Positions 17,633 to 26,768 of a stretch of DNA of 64,000 nucleotides are shown here, piece after piece. The DNA is from Sulfuriferula sp. (GTDB lineage: Bacteria > Pseudomonadota > Gammaproteobacteria > Burkholderiales > Sulfuriferulaceae). Positions within the stretch are counted from its first letter, which is position 1. Every line of letters starts with the position of its first letter. A program made the translations under genes and the position numbers. The stretch is from assembly GCA_031291235.1 (NCBI GenBank), contig JARLJL010000013.1, positions 186,001 to 250,000 of the forward strand, read 5' to 3'. The notes beneath the pieces were generated by a model. It did not search any database. It saw only the letters and a program-made list of their open reading frames with translations, and was not told where the DNA came from.

Positions 17633-18484
17633 TTATTGAACGGAAGTATCGACGACTGCAGGTGCTTTGGCCTGCGTATTGGCTTTACATGCAGAGTCGC
17701 TGTCCCAGCGCTCGGAACATATCCGCCAGCGACATAATTCGCCCTCTATGAGACCGAGTTTTTTACAGCGCAGCAACAAGCTCGCGGTACTGTCGCCGGG
17801 CTTGCGTTCGACGATGTCCTGATTGCGTGCATCGTCCTTCGTGCTGGCACTTTTGCCGGCGGCAGATGCCTTGCTATCCGTGTGACTGCTCTTTTTATTC
17901 ACCGGAATATCCTTGTTGCTGGCGACCAGGGCGGTCAGCAATTTGACATCGCGGTCTTCTATGTCTGACTTGGCCGCTTTGGTTTTGCTCGCCGCGGGTT
18001 TAACAACTGATGGGTGCGCGCTTCCTGTTGCTACCGGTATATGAGCAGCTATTTTGGCAGGCTCGTCTTGCGGGCTTGCCAATGCTGCACTGAGCCTATC
18101 ATGCGGATTATTATCGAATGCGGCCGCATTGGCCGGCTTATCCGCAGTCGCAGGCGGGTCGTTGATGATGGTCGCGACTTGAGCCGGGGCAGCCTCTGCG
18201 GGCGTTGCAGGTAACGCATTTGCAACCGCAGCCGATGGTTGCGGTACCGACTTTGCCGGCGCAAAAGTCGAGGTTGCAGAGTTAACCATCATTGCCGCTG
18301 CACCGGCCAGCACGCCTATCAATAGCAAGGAAATAATAAACCAGAACATCCGACGCGGTCGTTTTGTGCCTGTTTGAATTGATGCATTGCCATCCAGACT
18401 CGATAGCAGGCCGGGAGCTGTCTGCGCCGGCGAGGTTGCAGCATCCAATAAACTGGGGGGTGTTATTAAAGTCGGTTTAGTCAT
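17633..18484 (-). CDS. T6SS-cluster membrane-anchored protein, Ala/Pro-rich
   Basis: 283 residues from the ATG at 18484 (AGGA upstream). The cytosolic N-terminus of about 45 residues ends in basic residues, followed by one membrane helix at about 47-67. A long Ala/Pro/Lys/Ser-rich, probably disordered periplasmic region follows. The C-terminal 60 residues form a small conserved-looking domain with four cysteines (LRCKKLGLIEGELCRWRIC, then SACK). No family was recognised. It lies between tssA and vgrG and was probably co-transcribed with them. It may be a cell-envelope component or a VgrG-specific accessory protein; both are guesses. Confidence 0.75.
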   Translation of the reverse strand: MTKPTLITPPSLLDAATSPAQTAPGLLSSLDGNASIQTGTKRPRRMFWFIISLLLIGVLAGAAAMMVNSATSTFAPAKSVPQPSAAVANALPATPAEAAPAQVATIINDPPATADKPANAAAFDNNPHDRLSAALASPQDEPAKIAAHIPVATGSAHPSVVKPAASKTKAAKSDIEDRDVKLLTALVASNKDIPVNKKSSHTDSKASAAGKSASTKDDARNQDIVERKPGDSTASLLLRCKKLGLIEGELCRWRICSERWDSDSACKANTQAKAPAVVDTSVQ

Positions 18485-18549
18485 GGTTTTCCTACAAAAC
18501 GCTGATTGATATGCATCGGCCAATACGAAAACAGGCCGAATCCCTGCTG

Positions 18550-19623
18550 TCAGGCCGGATCGCCATGGTTGTCGCTCTCAAGGCCCAGCAATTCTTCTAC
18601 ATGCGATAGCGAGGTGTTATCCTTGATAACGGTACGCAGCCATTCATGCAGCGGCAGATTACCCCATTGCGCCGCCTTGTCTGCCAGATAGGCTACTGGG
18701 CTGTGCGGTTCGGTCTCTCGAAAATAGCGGGCTACTTCGCGCAGCTGGGCAATGGCTTGAGCGCGACTCTGAATGGCGCCGGTAACGGCCGGAGGCGACA
18801 CGACGGGTCGAGGCGCGCTTGTACTCGGGGCCTGTGTTACATCGGCTTCCTTTGCTGCAACTTGCGCCAACGCTGCACTGGCGGACATGCCTTGATCGTT
18901 GGCAAATCGCGTCAGGGTATGCGATACGTCATCCAGACTCTGCCTGAGTGCAGTAAACCCAGGGCCGTCCATGCCCAGCCGTGCATCAATCGCTGTTTGC
19001 AGTCGGGTTAATGCCATGGCACACTGATGCGCTTCGGCGAGACGCGTCTGATAAAAAGCGTAGCTGCTTTTGCGCCGGGCGCTGTCGATCGCTTCCATGC
19101 TGACGCCGGTACTACGCCCGGCATTATCCTTGTTTTGGGTGCGATTGCGGGCGTCCAGTATATTGGCATAACTGTAGGCAGTACCCCGACCTTCCGTGAG
19201 CGGAATATCGCGCACCAGTTGCTCAGCGCGCGTCACTATCCAGCTGAGATTACCGGCGCGGCGTTCCTGATCGCCCTCCTCGTCTTCGGGATAGAGGTTG
19301 TCCCAGAAAGATTCGCACAACCCTGCTATCAACTCAAAACCCTGCGTCAGTCCGCTGAATCCGTGCTGATAGGCACTGGCTTCGGTTAACCATACGGCTA
19401 GCCGCAAATCCTTGCTCTGCTGCTCAAGCAGCCGTGTCGTCAATGCAATGACTTCTTGCCAGTCGGCTTCTTTCAGATCGACTTCCCATTCGCCCTGATC
19501 CAGACTGGGGTCGTCAAACCGGCGCGCTTCGGCTATGGCGTCGAAATCCCGCGAAAATGAGAGATCATCGCCCGCAGGCTGACCAGGGCGAATGGGGTTA
19601 AGCAGCGCATTGGCATTCCACAT
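18550..19623 (-). CDS. tssA: T6SS protein TssA (ImpA family)
   Basis: TssA caps primes and coordinates sheath-tube polymerisation from the membrane complex. 357 residues with the ImpA N-terminal domain at about 8-130 (NPIRPGQPAGDDLSFSRDFDAI, WQEVIALTTRLLEQQSKDLRLAVWLTEA, FWDNLYPE, all typical). The C-terminal part carries RETEPHSPVAYLADKAAQWG and EWLRTVI, matching the shorter VasJ-type TssA. It sits between the OmpA-like gene and the membrane-anchored unknown gene, all on the minus strand. Confidence 0.93.
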   Translation of the reverse strand: MWNANALLNPIRPGQPAGDDLSFSRDFDAIAEARRFDDPSLDQGEWEVDLKEADWQEVIALTTRLLEQQSKDLRLAVWLTEASAYQHGFSGLTQGFELIAGLCESFWDNLYPEDEEGDQERRAGNLSWIVTRAEQLVRDIPLTEGRGTAYSYANILDARNRTQNKDNAGRSTGVSMEAIDSARRKSSYAFYQTRLAEAHQCAMALTRLQTAIDARLGMDGPGFTALRQSLDDVSHTLTRFANDQGMSASAALAQVAAKEADVTQAPSTSAPRPVVSPPAVTGAIQSRAQAIAQLREVARYFRETEPHSPVAYLADKAAQWGNLPLHEWLRTVIKDNTSLSHVEELLGLESDNHGDPA

Positions 19624-19645
19624 GGGTTCTGACTCCTCTGACTGG

Positions 19646-20410
19646 TTACTGAACGACGCGAAATTCTATGCGTCGATTACGCGAGCGACCTTCTGCCGTG
19701 TCATTGCTGGCGATCGGGCGATCGGGGCCTACGCCATAAGTATTGATGCGCTCCGCCTGAACGTTGCGGCTCACCAGATAAGCCTTGACGGCATCGGCGC
19801 GCGCCTGACTCAGGTTGATATTGCTTGCGCGCAGGCCGTGATCGTCGGTATAGCCGGTGATGTCGACATGCTTGTCCTGCAGTTTGATCATGGCGGCGGC
19901 AATGGCGTCCAGTATGGTTTTGCCGGCTGGCGTAAGATTGGCCGACCCGGTTTCGAATTCGATATTGCGATTGGCCAACGCACTGTCGATCAGGCTTTGA
20001 TCCTGCACGGCGACATGCAGACCGTTGTGGATGGTATAGGTAGGATTGAGCCGGGTAGCCATATCACTGGCAATTTGCTGGCGTTGCGCTTCGTTGGCGA
20101 CTTCGCCGCGCACGCTGACTTCGCTGCCTTCAACCTTGAGCTGGCCGTGACTGATCTGATGCAAGGCGGGATCCAGCAATCGATTCAAATGCTCTACCCA
20201 GTTCGGCGGCATGACGACCTTGCCGAGCACGAGCTGGTCAACTACTTTATCCTGGCCGTATAACTCGCGTACGCGCGCGATCAATTTTGCATGAGTGGCT
20301 TCGTCGGGCACAGTACCCGAAACCACGACGGGAATGCTCGATGCGGGCATGTCGGCCTTGGCTGTGAGCGGGTTGAGCAGGATAACGGCCAATAACCATA
20401 TGATGCGCAT
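19646..20410 (-). CDS. T6SS-associated OmpA-family protein
   Basis: 254 residues from the ATG at 20410; an AGGGTG site lies upstream, and longer in-frame extensions run into tagF. A signal peptide (IIWLLAVILLNPLTAKA) precedes a region with a BON-like repeat (LKVEGSEVSVRGEVANEAQRQ). The C-terminal OmpA peptidoglycan-binding domain covers about 140-250, with NIEFETGSANLTPAG, ITGYTDDHG and LSQARADAVKAYL, and ends RNRRIEFRVV. Such proteins tether the T6SS membrane complex to the cell wall. It is encoded separately here and is not fused to TssL. Confidence 0.9.
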   Translation of the reverse strand: MRIIWLLAVILLNPLTAKADMPASSIPVVVSGTVPDEATHAKLIARVRELYGQDKVVDQLVLGKVVMPPNWVEHLNRLLDPALHQISHGQLKVEGSEVSVRGEVANEAQRQQIASDMATRLNPTYTIHNGLHVAVQDQSLIDSALANRNIEFETGSANLTPAGKTILDAIAAAMIKLQDKHVDITGYTDDHGLRASNINLSQARADAVKAYLVSRNVQAERINTYGVGPDRPIASNDTAEGRSRNRRIEFRVVQ

Positions 20411-20418
20411 AGTGTGTT

Positions 20419-21402
20419 TCACCCTAAAAATATCTCTCTGAAATGCGATAATGCGGTGCCGAGCTGTAATGCCGGCTGCGCCAGATAGCTGGATAAACGT
20501 TCCAGTCGATAATCGGCAGCAATGGCGTTTTCTACCCACTCGGTATCATCGAAACCTATGTGATGCCCCTGTCCGGCTGGCGGGTCCATCACCGCCTGTA
20601 GCGTGCGCGGCGACGCGCCGTCGAAGCCGACTATCATGATGTGGCGGTCGCCCAGACGGGTAATGATCAGCGCCAGCTCAAAATCGGCCTTGAACAGAAA
20701 CGGGCTGATAAAGTGCATCCACAAGGCGGCGACATAATCGCGTTGCTGCAAATCGCGCGGCAACGGCAATACCAGACTCTTGTCCAGTCGGCTTGAGCCG
20801 CTTGCCATGACCGGATGCAGCAACAAGCCCAGCGCCAGTATCAGTTGCCTCAAATCGCCGTCATAGCCGCCCTGCAGCAGCATTTCACGCAATGTGTTCA
20901 AGGTGTGTCCGTCGAGAAAATCATCGAAAACGCCGTGATAGCTTTGCGCACCGATATCCAGCAATACGTCATTGGTGCAAAGCTGTTGCAGCGACTCGCT
21001 GGCGTCTTCGGCCTGCATCACCTGACTGGTCTGGATTTCCAGGCGATTCCACAAACGCCCGAGTATCAGCGGGCAGTAGGGCAGGAAGTCGGACGGCTGC
21101 GTAATTTGCAGTGCGCCCAGACTGATGAACGGGAAGCGCCGTTCAGCCTGATCGCGGCTGGCTCTGAGATGTCCGGCAACGGCACGCTGGGTGCGCGTCG
21201 CCGCCACGGCAAAATGCATGGGCGCAACGCCGTCGTAAATGGATTTCCAGCGCGGTTCTGCTGAGAGCAGCTCCATGGCGCGCGTCAACCAGCTATCGAC
21301 CAGCCCGATGAGATTAGCATTATCGGTAGCCTTGATGAAATCGCCGCGAGTCGGGACTTTACCAAAGTAGCCGATGCTGATGAGATTGGCTTGCTCACTC
21401 AT
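20419..21402 (-). CDS. tagF: T6SS-associated protein TagF
   Basis: 327 residues with the TagF N-terminal signature (IGYFGKVPTRGDFI at 10-24, then VDSWLTRAMELL) and the F-P-F-ISLGAL strand, as in the DUF2094 family. TagF proteins are posttranslational repressors of T6SS firing in several bacteria. The ATG at 21402 overlaps the tssM stop by 4 bases, the usual tssM-tagF arrangement. No PppA phosphatase or PpkA kinase gene is in the window. Confidence 0.93.
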   Translation of the reverse strand: MSEQANLISIGYFGKVPTRGDFIKATDNANLIGLVDSWLTRAMELLSAEPRWKSIYDGVAPMHFAVAATRTQRAVAGHLRASRDQAERRFPFISLGALQITQPSDFLPYCPLILGRLWNRLEIQTSQVMQAEDASESLQQLCTNDVLLDIGAQSYHGVFDDFLDGHTLNTLREMLLQGGYDGDLRQLILALGLLLHPVMASGSSRLDKSLVLPLPRDLQQRDYVAALWMHFISPFLFKADFELALIITRLGDRHIMIVGFDGASPRTLQAVMDPPAGQGHHIGFDDTEWVENAIAADYRLERLSSYLAQPALQLGTALSHFREIFLG

Positions 21403-24400
21403 TGCACACCTTCCGTGCTGGGCGCAACCGGAGGATTTGCATTGGCGACCTGCGCCGGAGCAGGCGCGTCCGCGATGATGCTTTGCGGCAACGTCATGCC
21501 GCGGTAACCGGTACCGGACGAGCCAGCCGGCGCATTCGTCGCTTGCGGACTGCTGATCAGCTTGAGATTCACAGCTACGCTGGTGCCGCCGCTACCCCAA
21601 CTCAGTTCGAATACGCCGTCCTCCTTGCGCTTGCGGGTAGCCGTACTCAGCAATCGTTCAAGTCCGAAGCGGCCCGGCTCATTGACTACTTCTATGCTGC
21701 GTCCGTCAAATGTGACCGCCACGATACGCGCACCCGGCGCGCCCTGTGCATTTGGCCAGACAAAATTGCTCCAGCCGGCCTGGGTATTGCGATAACGCAA
21801 TTGCTGTCCGTCTATTTCTATGGTGTATTCCAGTACGCCTGCCGCCGGTAACGGCTGTATCTGGAACAGTGTCTGCGCTGCCACCCCACCGCCGCTAGCC
21901 ACACCGCCGGTACTGACCGGTGCTATCCAGCTGGCAAAGCTGGCGGTTACCTGCGGCGACAGATGTATTCCCAGATCGGCCCAGGTACGCGGCGCCAGCA
22001 TATCGCCGCGACGCACCACCAGCGATGCCATATCCGTACCGAAGAACTTGGCCAGTGAGCCATCGCTGCCGAATATCTGACCAATTTCCTGACTGGAGGC
22101 TTCCAGATGCGCATTGGGCGAGAACGGATATTTGCTTGCCAGATTCAGCTGGAACGGGTTGTACACCTGCGCAGCCCAGGTCTTGTTGAGCTCGACTTCG
22201 GCCGGCCGAATAATGGCTGCAAAGGCTTGCATCAAAGGGCGCACCAGCAATGGCCGCATCATCTGTTTCTGACCGTCTGTCATGCCTTGCAGCATTTGTT
22301 CGTCGACGTACTTGAGTCCGTCCGCCAACTCGGAACCGCTACCGTCCAGTGTTTGTTGCATAAGTTGCCGTGCGCCTGGGCCGACATCGCCCTGATTGTG
22401 GATTTGATTGAAACGGCTGCGTAATTTGGACAATATCGCCAAATACCCTTGCATTAGCGATTGATCCCTGTCCTTGACTGCCACCAATCTGGCAATACCG
22501 GCAAAACGTTGGCCGACCGGCCCCATGGGAATGCCGTTACTTGCGCCGTTGGCATTGATGTTCAAATTAAGCTGTCCGGGCGTTTGCCGCAGGATTGTCG
22601 ATTTGAACCAGTTGATAAACCCGCTCTGCGCTTGCTGCAATCCGGCATTAACCAGCGACGGGTTATCCCATGATGTCTGCTGATAAACGCTGTCAGTCAA
22701 TTTTGCGATGGGCGAATTTTGCGGATCGCCCAATCGGTTCATTGCAACGACAGCCTGATCGAAATTACCCAGATCGGTTATCACGACGCCTTGCAGGAAG
22801 CTCTGCCATGCCTGTGCGTATTCGGTCTTATATTGATCGGTCAGCGACTTTTGTATCTGCTCAGGGCTGCCTTCCAGCGTCAAGTCGTCCGACGAGCTGG
22901 TTTTAAGTACCCAATCGGTACTTTGCAGCTGTTTGTTGGCAGCCTCCTTGAAGGCATCCTGAATATAGCCTTCCCATGCTTCGCGGGTAAATGCGCCAGG
23001 GATGACATAGCTGCCTGCCACTAGAGTTCTATCCTGCTCCCCGACGATACGTGCGACCGTCATGGATGCATAGCGAGTAGAGGCGCGTGCCTTGATGTCG
23101 GCGTAGATACGTTCGCGCGCAGGCATGCCATGCACAACCTTGCGCAACGCTTCGCGCGTCTGATCAACCAGCGCCAGATTTTCTTCCACCGTCGGCCAGG
23201 AAGGATCGTTGATTTGCGCCAGATAAAAACTCAACACGCTTTCGGCGCTGCGTATCATTTGTCCGCGCGGCATCTGGCCGCGATTGCTGTCCAGCCAGCC
23301 GCGCCAGAACCGGGTAATCTGATCGTTCAAATGCCCGGCCTCCGCATGGCTGCGGTCGCCCAGCATGAGATAGGTTTTTAGCGCATTATAGGCATCTTCG
23401 ACCCGGGTAGGCGATGCATCCTGATAAAGCTTGTCGGCACCGGCTACGACTGCCGTTGCGGTTGGGCTGGCCGCATCAGCGCTTGCCTGGTTCTGCCCGA
23501 CACTCAATTTGTCTGCATTAGCGTTTACTTCATGCAAAAAGGCTTCCAGGTTGATCTGGACAGGTTTCAGCAGAATCTCCCGTACACCTGAAAAATACTC
23601 TTCACGTAACTTGCGTTCCAGCAGATCGCCCTGATACAGGCCTAGACCCAGACTCCATGGATGCTCGGTATGGTATTTTTGCAGCTGATCTATCCTGTCC
23701 TGCAATATTTGCAGCGCATCCAACCGAGATTGCAGGTCAGCGTGTTTATCTTGTAAACGCACTGCCTGATCCATGTCGGCCTGAACGTTGGCAACCAGCT
23801 GGGTATTTGACTGATATGACCAGCTCCAGCCTGCCAGCGATATGCCCAGCACCAGCATGGCCGCCAGAAACGATGCATAACGCAACCGCATTTTATTTTT
23901 GCTTGAATATTGCGCTACCAGTGCCTTATCCGCAAAAATCACTTTGCGAAACAGATTCAGCAGGAAAAAACCGTTTCTTGCGTGCACAATCGTCTGCGTC
24001 TGGGGCTGCAGACTGAGTTCAAAACGGTCAGCAACCCGCTGACTGGATGCCCCCAAAGACGCGCCTTCCTGTAACGCACTAGTGAAATAGAACCCCCTGA
24101 ACACCGGCCTGAATTGATAAGGATTATCTTCAAACAGGGTCAAAATGAAGGCCCGCAGCGAATTCTTGATTGCTGCGAATTCAAGTGGAAAAGTCAGCAA
24201 TCCGGGCGGCATTTCCTCGCCGCGATACATGGCCATATTTGCCAGACTCATATCCTTGAGCCCGTTGTACAACTCATCGAATCGCTCGTCGAAAAATGAC
24301 AGGATGTCCTGGTTTTTCGTGTTTTGGCTATACGCTTGCGTCGCGCCCCAGACTCTGGAAATTTCTTCGCTATTCGCATCCCGGAAAAATTCATTGAACC

Positions 24401-25193
24401 CGGCGATCAAATCCACTTTGGTGAACATGATGTACACAGGAGCAAATACTTCCAGCCGCTCTGTCAGTTCCTGTACGCGCTGCCGCAAATTCTTTGCCAA
24501 ATTAATGCCGAATTCGGGACGATTGGCCGTCAATTCTGCAATACTGACCGCAATAATGATGCCGTTAATCGGGGCGCGCTTACGAAATTTCTTTAGTAGA
24601 TCGAGAAAACCAAACCACTCTTCGCGATCTTCCTCATGCACGGCGTAACGCCCTGCCGTATCCAGCAATATCCCGTCGGTGGTGAAGAACCAGTCGCAAT
24701 TTCGCGTTCCGCCTATTCCCTGAACGATGTTTCCGTCCTTGTCTGCAAACGGAAATTGCAGGCCGGAATTGGCAATCGCAGAACTTTTGCCGGCAGCCGG
24801 ATTACCGATAATCATATACCAGGGCAGTTCGTACAAAGCCGATGAACCTGATGTAATGCCGAGTTTCGACGATTTGATCGTGCCGATAGCCTCGACCATG
24901 CGCTTGCGGATTACATCCACTTCGTCGCGACGGCTCGATTGTGCTTTTGACGCGGCCTTGTCAGCCTGCGTTTCCAGCATATTGCCTAATTGCTCCGATG
25001 AGCGCCGCGCTTGCCATCGGCGATAAAACCAGACACTACCCCAAACCAATAAAGCGATCACGATGATTGCGATGATCCAGCTCGCTGCAATCTCGAAAAT
25101 TTGCATCCCAAAGAACAGAAACCCTGCCAACGCCAAAAATCCCAGCACGACCAGCGTTCGCGTATCGGTAAAAAACCTTATCACTTTTTGCAT
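21399..25193 (-). CDS. tssM: T6SS inner-membrane protein TssM (IcmF)
   Basis: About 1264 residues. TssM spans the inner membrane and periplasm in the TssJLM complex. Membrane helices lie at about 11-29 and 33-55, with a third near 425-445. A cytosolic NTPase-like domain between them has an intact Walker A, GNPAAGKSS at 130-138. The long periplasmic part ends in the IcmF C-terminal beta domain (about 1080-1240). The ATG at 25193 is preferred; an in-frame GTG at 25211 adds six residues, and neither has a clear ribosome site. The partner genes tssJ and tssL are not adjacent, which is unusual. Confidence 0.95.
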   Translation of the reverse strand: MQKVIRFFTDTRTLVVLGFLALAGFLFFGMQIFEIAASWIIAIIVIALLVWGSVWFYRRWQARRSSEQLGNMLETQADKAASKAQSSRRDEVDVIRKRMVEAIGTIKSSKLGITSGSSALYELPWYMIIGNPAAGKSSAIANSGLQFPFADKDGNIVQGIGGTRNCDWFFTTDGILLDTAGRYAVHEEDREEWFGFLDLLKKFRKRAPINGIIIAVSIAELTANRPEFGINLAKNLRQRVQELTERLEVFAPVYIMFTKVDLIAGFNEFFRDANSEEISRVWGATQAYSQNTKNQDILSFFDERFDELYNGLKDMSLANMAMYRGEEMPPGLLTFPLEFAAIKNSLRAFILTLFEDNPYQFRPVFRGFYFTSALQEGASLGASSQRVADRFELSLQPQTQTIVHARNGFFLLNLFRKVIFADKALVAQYSSKNKMRLRYASFLAAMLVLGISLAGWSWSYQSNTQLVANVQADMDQAVRLQDKHADLQSRLDALQILQDRIDQLQKYHTEHPWSLGLGLYQGDLLERKLREEYFSGVREILLKPVQINLEAFLHEVNANADKLSVGQNQASADAASPTATAVVAGADKLYQDASPTRVEDAYNALKTYLMLGDRSHAEAGHLNDQITRFWRGWLDSNRGQMPRGQMIRSAESVLSFYLAQINDPSWPTVEENLALVDQTREALRKVVHGMPARERIYADIKARASTRYASMTVARIVGEQDRTLVAGSYVIPGAFTREAWEGYIQDAFKEAANKQLQSTDWVLKTSSSDDLTLEGSPEQIQKSLTDQYKTEYAQAWQSFLQGVVITDLGNFDQAVVAMNRLGDPQNSPIAKLTDSVYQQTSWDNPSLVNAGLQQAQSGFINWFKSTILRQTPGQLNLNINANGASNGIPMGPVGQRFAGIARLVAVKDRDQSLMQGYLAILSKLRSRFNQIHNQGDVGPGARQLMQQTLDGSGSELADGLKYVDEQMLQGMTDGQKQMMRPLLVRPLMQAFAAIIRPAEVELNKTWAAQVYNPFQLNLASKYPFSPNAHLEASSQEIGQIFGSDGSLAKFFGTDMASLVVRRGDMLAPRTWADLGIHLSPQVTASFASWIAPVSTGGVASGGGVAAQTLFQIQPLPAAGVLEYTIEIDGQQLRYRNTQAGWSNFVWPNAQGAPGARIVAVTFDGRSIEVVNEPGRFGLERLLSTATRKRKEDGVFELSWGSGGTSVAVNLKLISSPQATNAPAGSSGTGYRGMTLPQSIIADAPAPAQVANANPPVAPSTEGVQ

Positions 25194-25245
25194 AATATTA
25201 ATTTTAACCACATGATTTAGTTATTGATTTTTTGCAAACATCACA

Positions 25246-26655
25246 CTACTCAGATACCCGCCCTGCTACATCCAGTATCAGGGCTGTGCGTTCTGATGGA
25301 TCGTTATTGCTGACGCAAAGCACATGCCCACCCCTATCAATCACGTGCTGCCTGGCAATTAATAACGCGATCAGCCCGGCAACCGGGCCAATGGCGCCGC
25401 AGGCTGCCCCTACCCTGAAACAATCAGCATCCACATCCATTTTTGGCATAAGCACGTTCAATGCTTCAAATAGTTCCCCTGCACGGTTGGCCCGCGTATC
25501 CGCATCAGCGCAGACGGCTGCAACCTGGCCGGCATCGATTGCAGCGAACTGCAACGCCTCCTTAATAACGATAACCAATCTGTCTGGATCTATCTTTCCG
25601 CTATCACCCGCTGCCTGATCAAGCCTGTGCTGCGCCACCCGATGCACGCCGACCGCCGGTTGCATCGCCAATTTTTCGGCCCAATAATTGTTGGTCAGCA
25701 TCATGCCAGCCGCAGCTTCGCCCGGTATCCAGCCATTCGCTCGCGGTTGCGCGTTTGCTTGCTCACCGATAAATGACTGGCCGGACAGGTAAATGTATAG
25801 CCCCGCAGCATCTGGCCGGTGCATTTGCACATTCAAATGATCGAGCATGGTGTAGGGGTTGGACGGAGTTGATGCATTGAAGCGGTAGATGACAATTTTT
25901 TCAGTGGGCCAGCCTTGTTGCCCAAGCAAATCGGCAAACCAGCCTGCAACAGATTGCTTTTGTGACGCTATCCAGTGATTCGGCCAGACAGCTGCCAAAT
26001 AGAGCGTAGGGAGTTCGTCATCGCGCTTTGCACCTGCATGCGGCTTCATGTCCGAAAATTGCGGATGCTGCAGCATTGTCCGGCTTAATTCCGCGAACAC
26101 GTTGTGAGCCAGCACGATAGTCCGTTCGTCTTCGCGCTCCCATTGATTTTCCGGCAGACCGTTAATTGTTTCCCATAGCTTGAATCGATTAAATATCTCT
26201 GCGACTTGCAGATCGACAATACGGCCGGAAAGTACAGGATACCCATTGCCATCCTGCAGTTCGGTATCCAGATCGAATCCGGCTTGATTAGCGTTTACGG
26301 CATCGATCAGATCGGAAACACTGTGCCCGTAGCGTGTAATGACGCATCCCGAAACCATGTTCGATGTATAGTTTCGCGCCATTTGCCCGGATTGATCGTT
26401 CGCATCTGATTTTGCATGCGCATTCGTATCGCTCGCGGTATTCGCAGAGGCGCCGGCGGCAACCAATCCCCCACTCATTTTTCGTATCAACCATGCCGAC
26501 GATAGCAATGCTGCTGGTGCAAATCCCAGATACAGTAAAACATCGGCCAATGTTGGCATATGCATGCTGGTACGCCAATAGACGATAACCAGCAGCCATA
26601 CAGCAACAAAGACCAAGCCTACCAACAGGATGCGCTTTCCCCATGATTGCAACAC
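25246..26655 (-). CDS. Membrane-anchored thiolase/ketosynthase-like protein in the T6SS cluster
   Basis: About 469 residues. The start is uncertain: a GTG at 26655 lies just after GGGGGAG, while TTGs at 26673 and 26652 are alternatives. Two membrane helices occupy about 5-55. The remainder looks like a condensing-enzyme fold: PGEAAAGMMLT resembles the GEGAGAL strand, DADTRANRAGELFEALN resembles the inter-domain segment, and CFRVGAACGAIGPVAGLIALLIA resembles the GHTLGAAG helix but lacks its His. No DTACSSS-type nucleophile motif was found, so a pseudoenzyme or structural role is inferred. It is immediately upstream of tssM. Confidence 0.65.
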   Translation of the reverse strand: MLQSWGKRILLVGLVFVAVWLLVIVYWRTSMHMPTLADVLLYLGFAPAALLSSAWLIRKMSGGLVAAGASANTASDTNAHAKSDANDQSGQMARNYTSNMVSGCVITRYGHSVSDLIDAVNANQAGFDLDTELQDGNGYPVLSGRIVDLQVAEIFNRFKLWETINGLPENQWEREDERTIVLAHNVFAELSRTMLQHPQFSDMKPHAGAKRDDELPTLYLAAVWPNHWIASQKQSVAGWFADLLGQQGWPTEKIVIYRFNASTPSNPYTMLDHLNVQMHRPDAAGLYIYLSGQSFIGEQANAQPRANGWIPGEAAAGMMLTNNYWAEKLAMQPAVGVHRVAQHRLDQAAGDSGKIDPDRLVIVIKEALQFAAIDAGQVAAVCADADTRANRAGELFEALNVLMPKMDVDADCFRVGAACGAIGPVAGLIALLIARQHVIDRGGHVLCVSNNDPSERTALILDVAGRVSE

Positions 26656-26768
26656 GTATCTCCCCCACTTCAAGTTACCCGTTACAGGTAAACGGTATTC
26701 CGGTTAATTACTATTTATTCGGTATGTATTATTAATCTTCAGGCAGTTAACACCTGCCATTGGATTGA

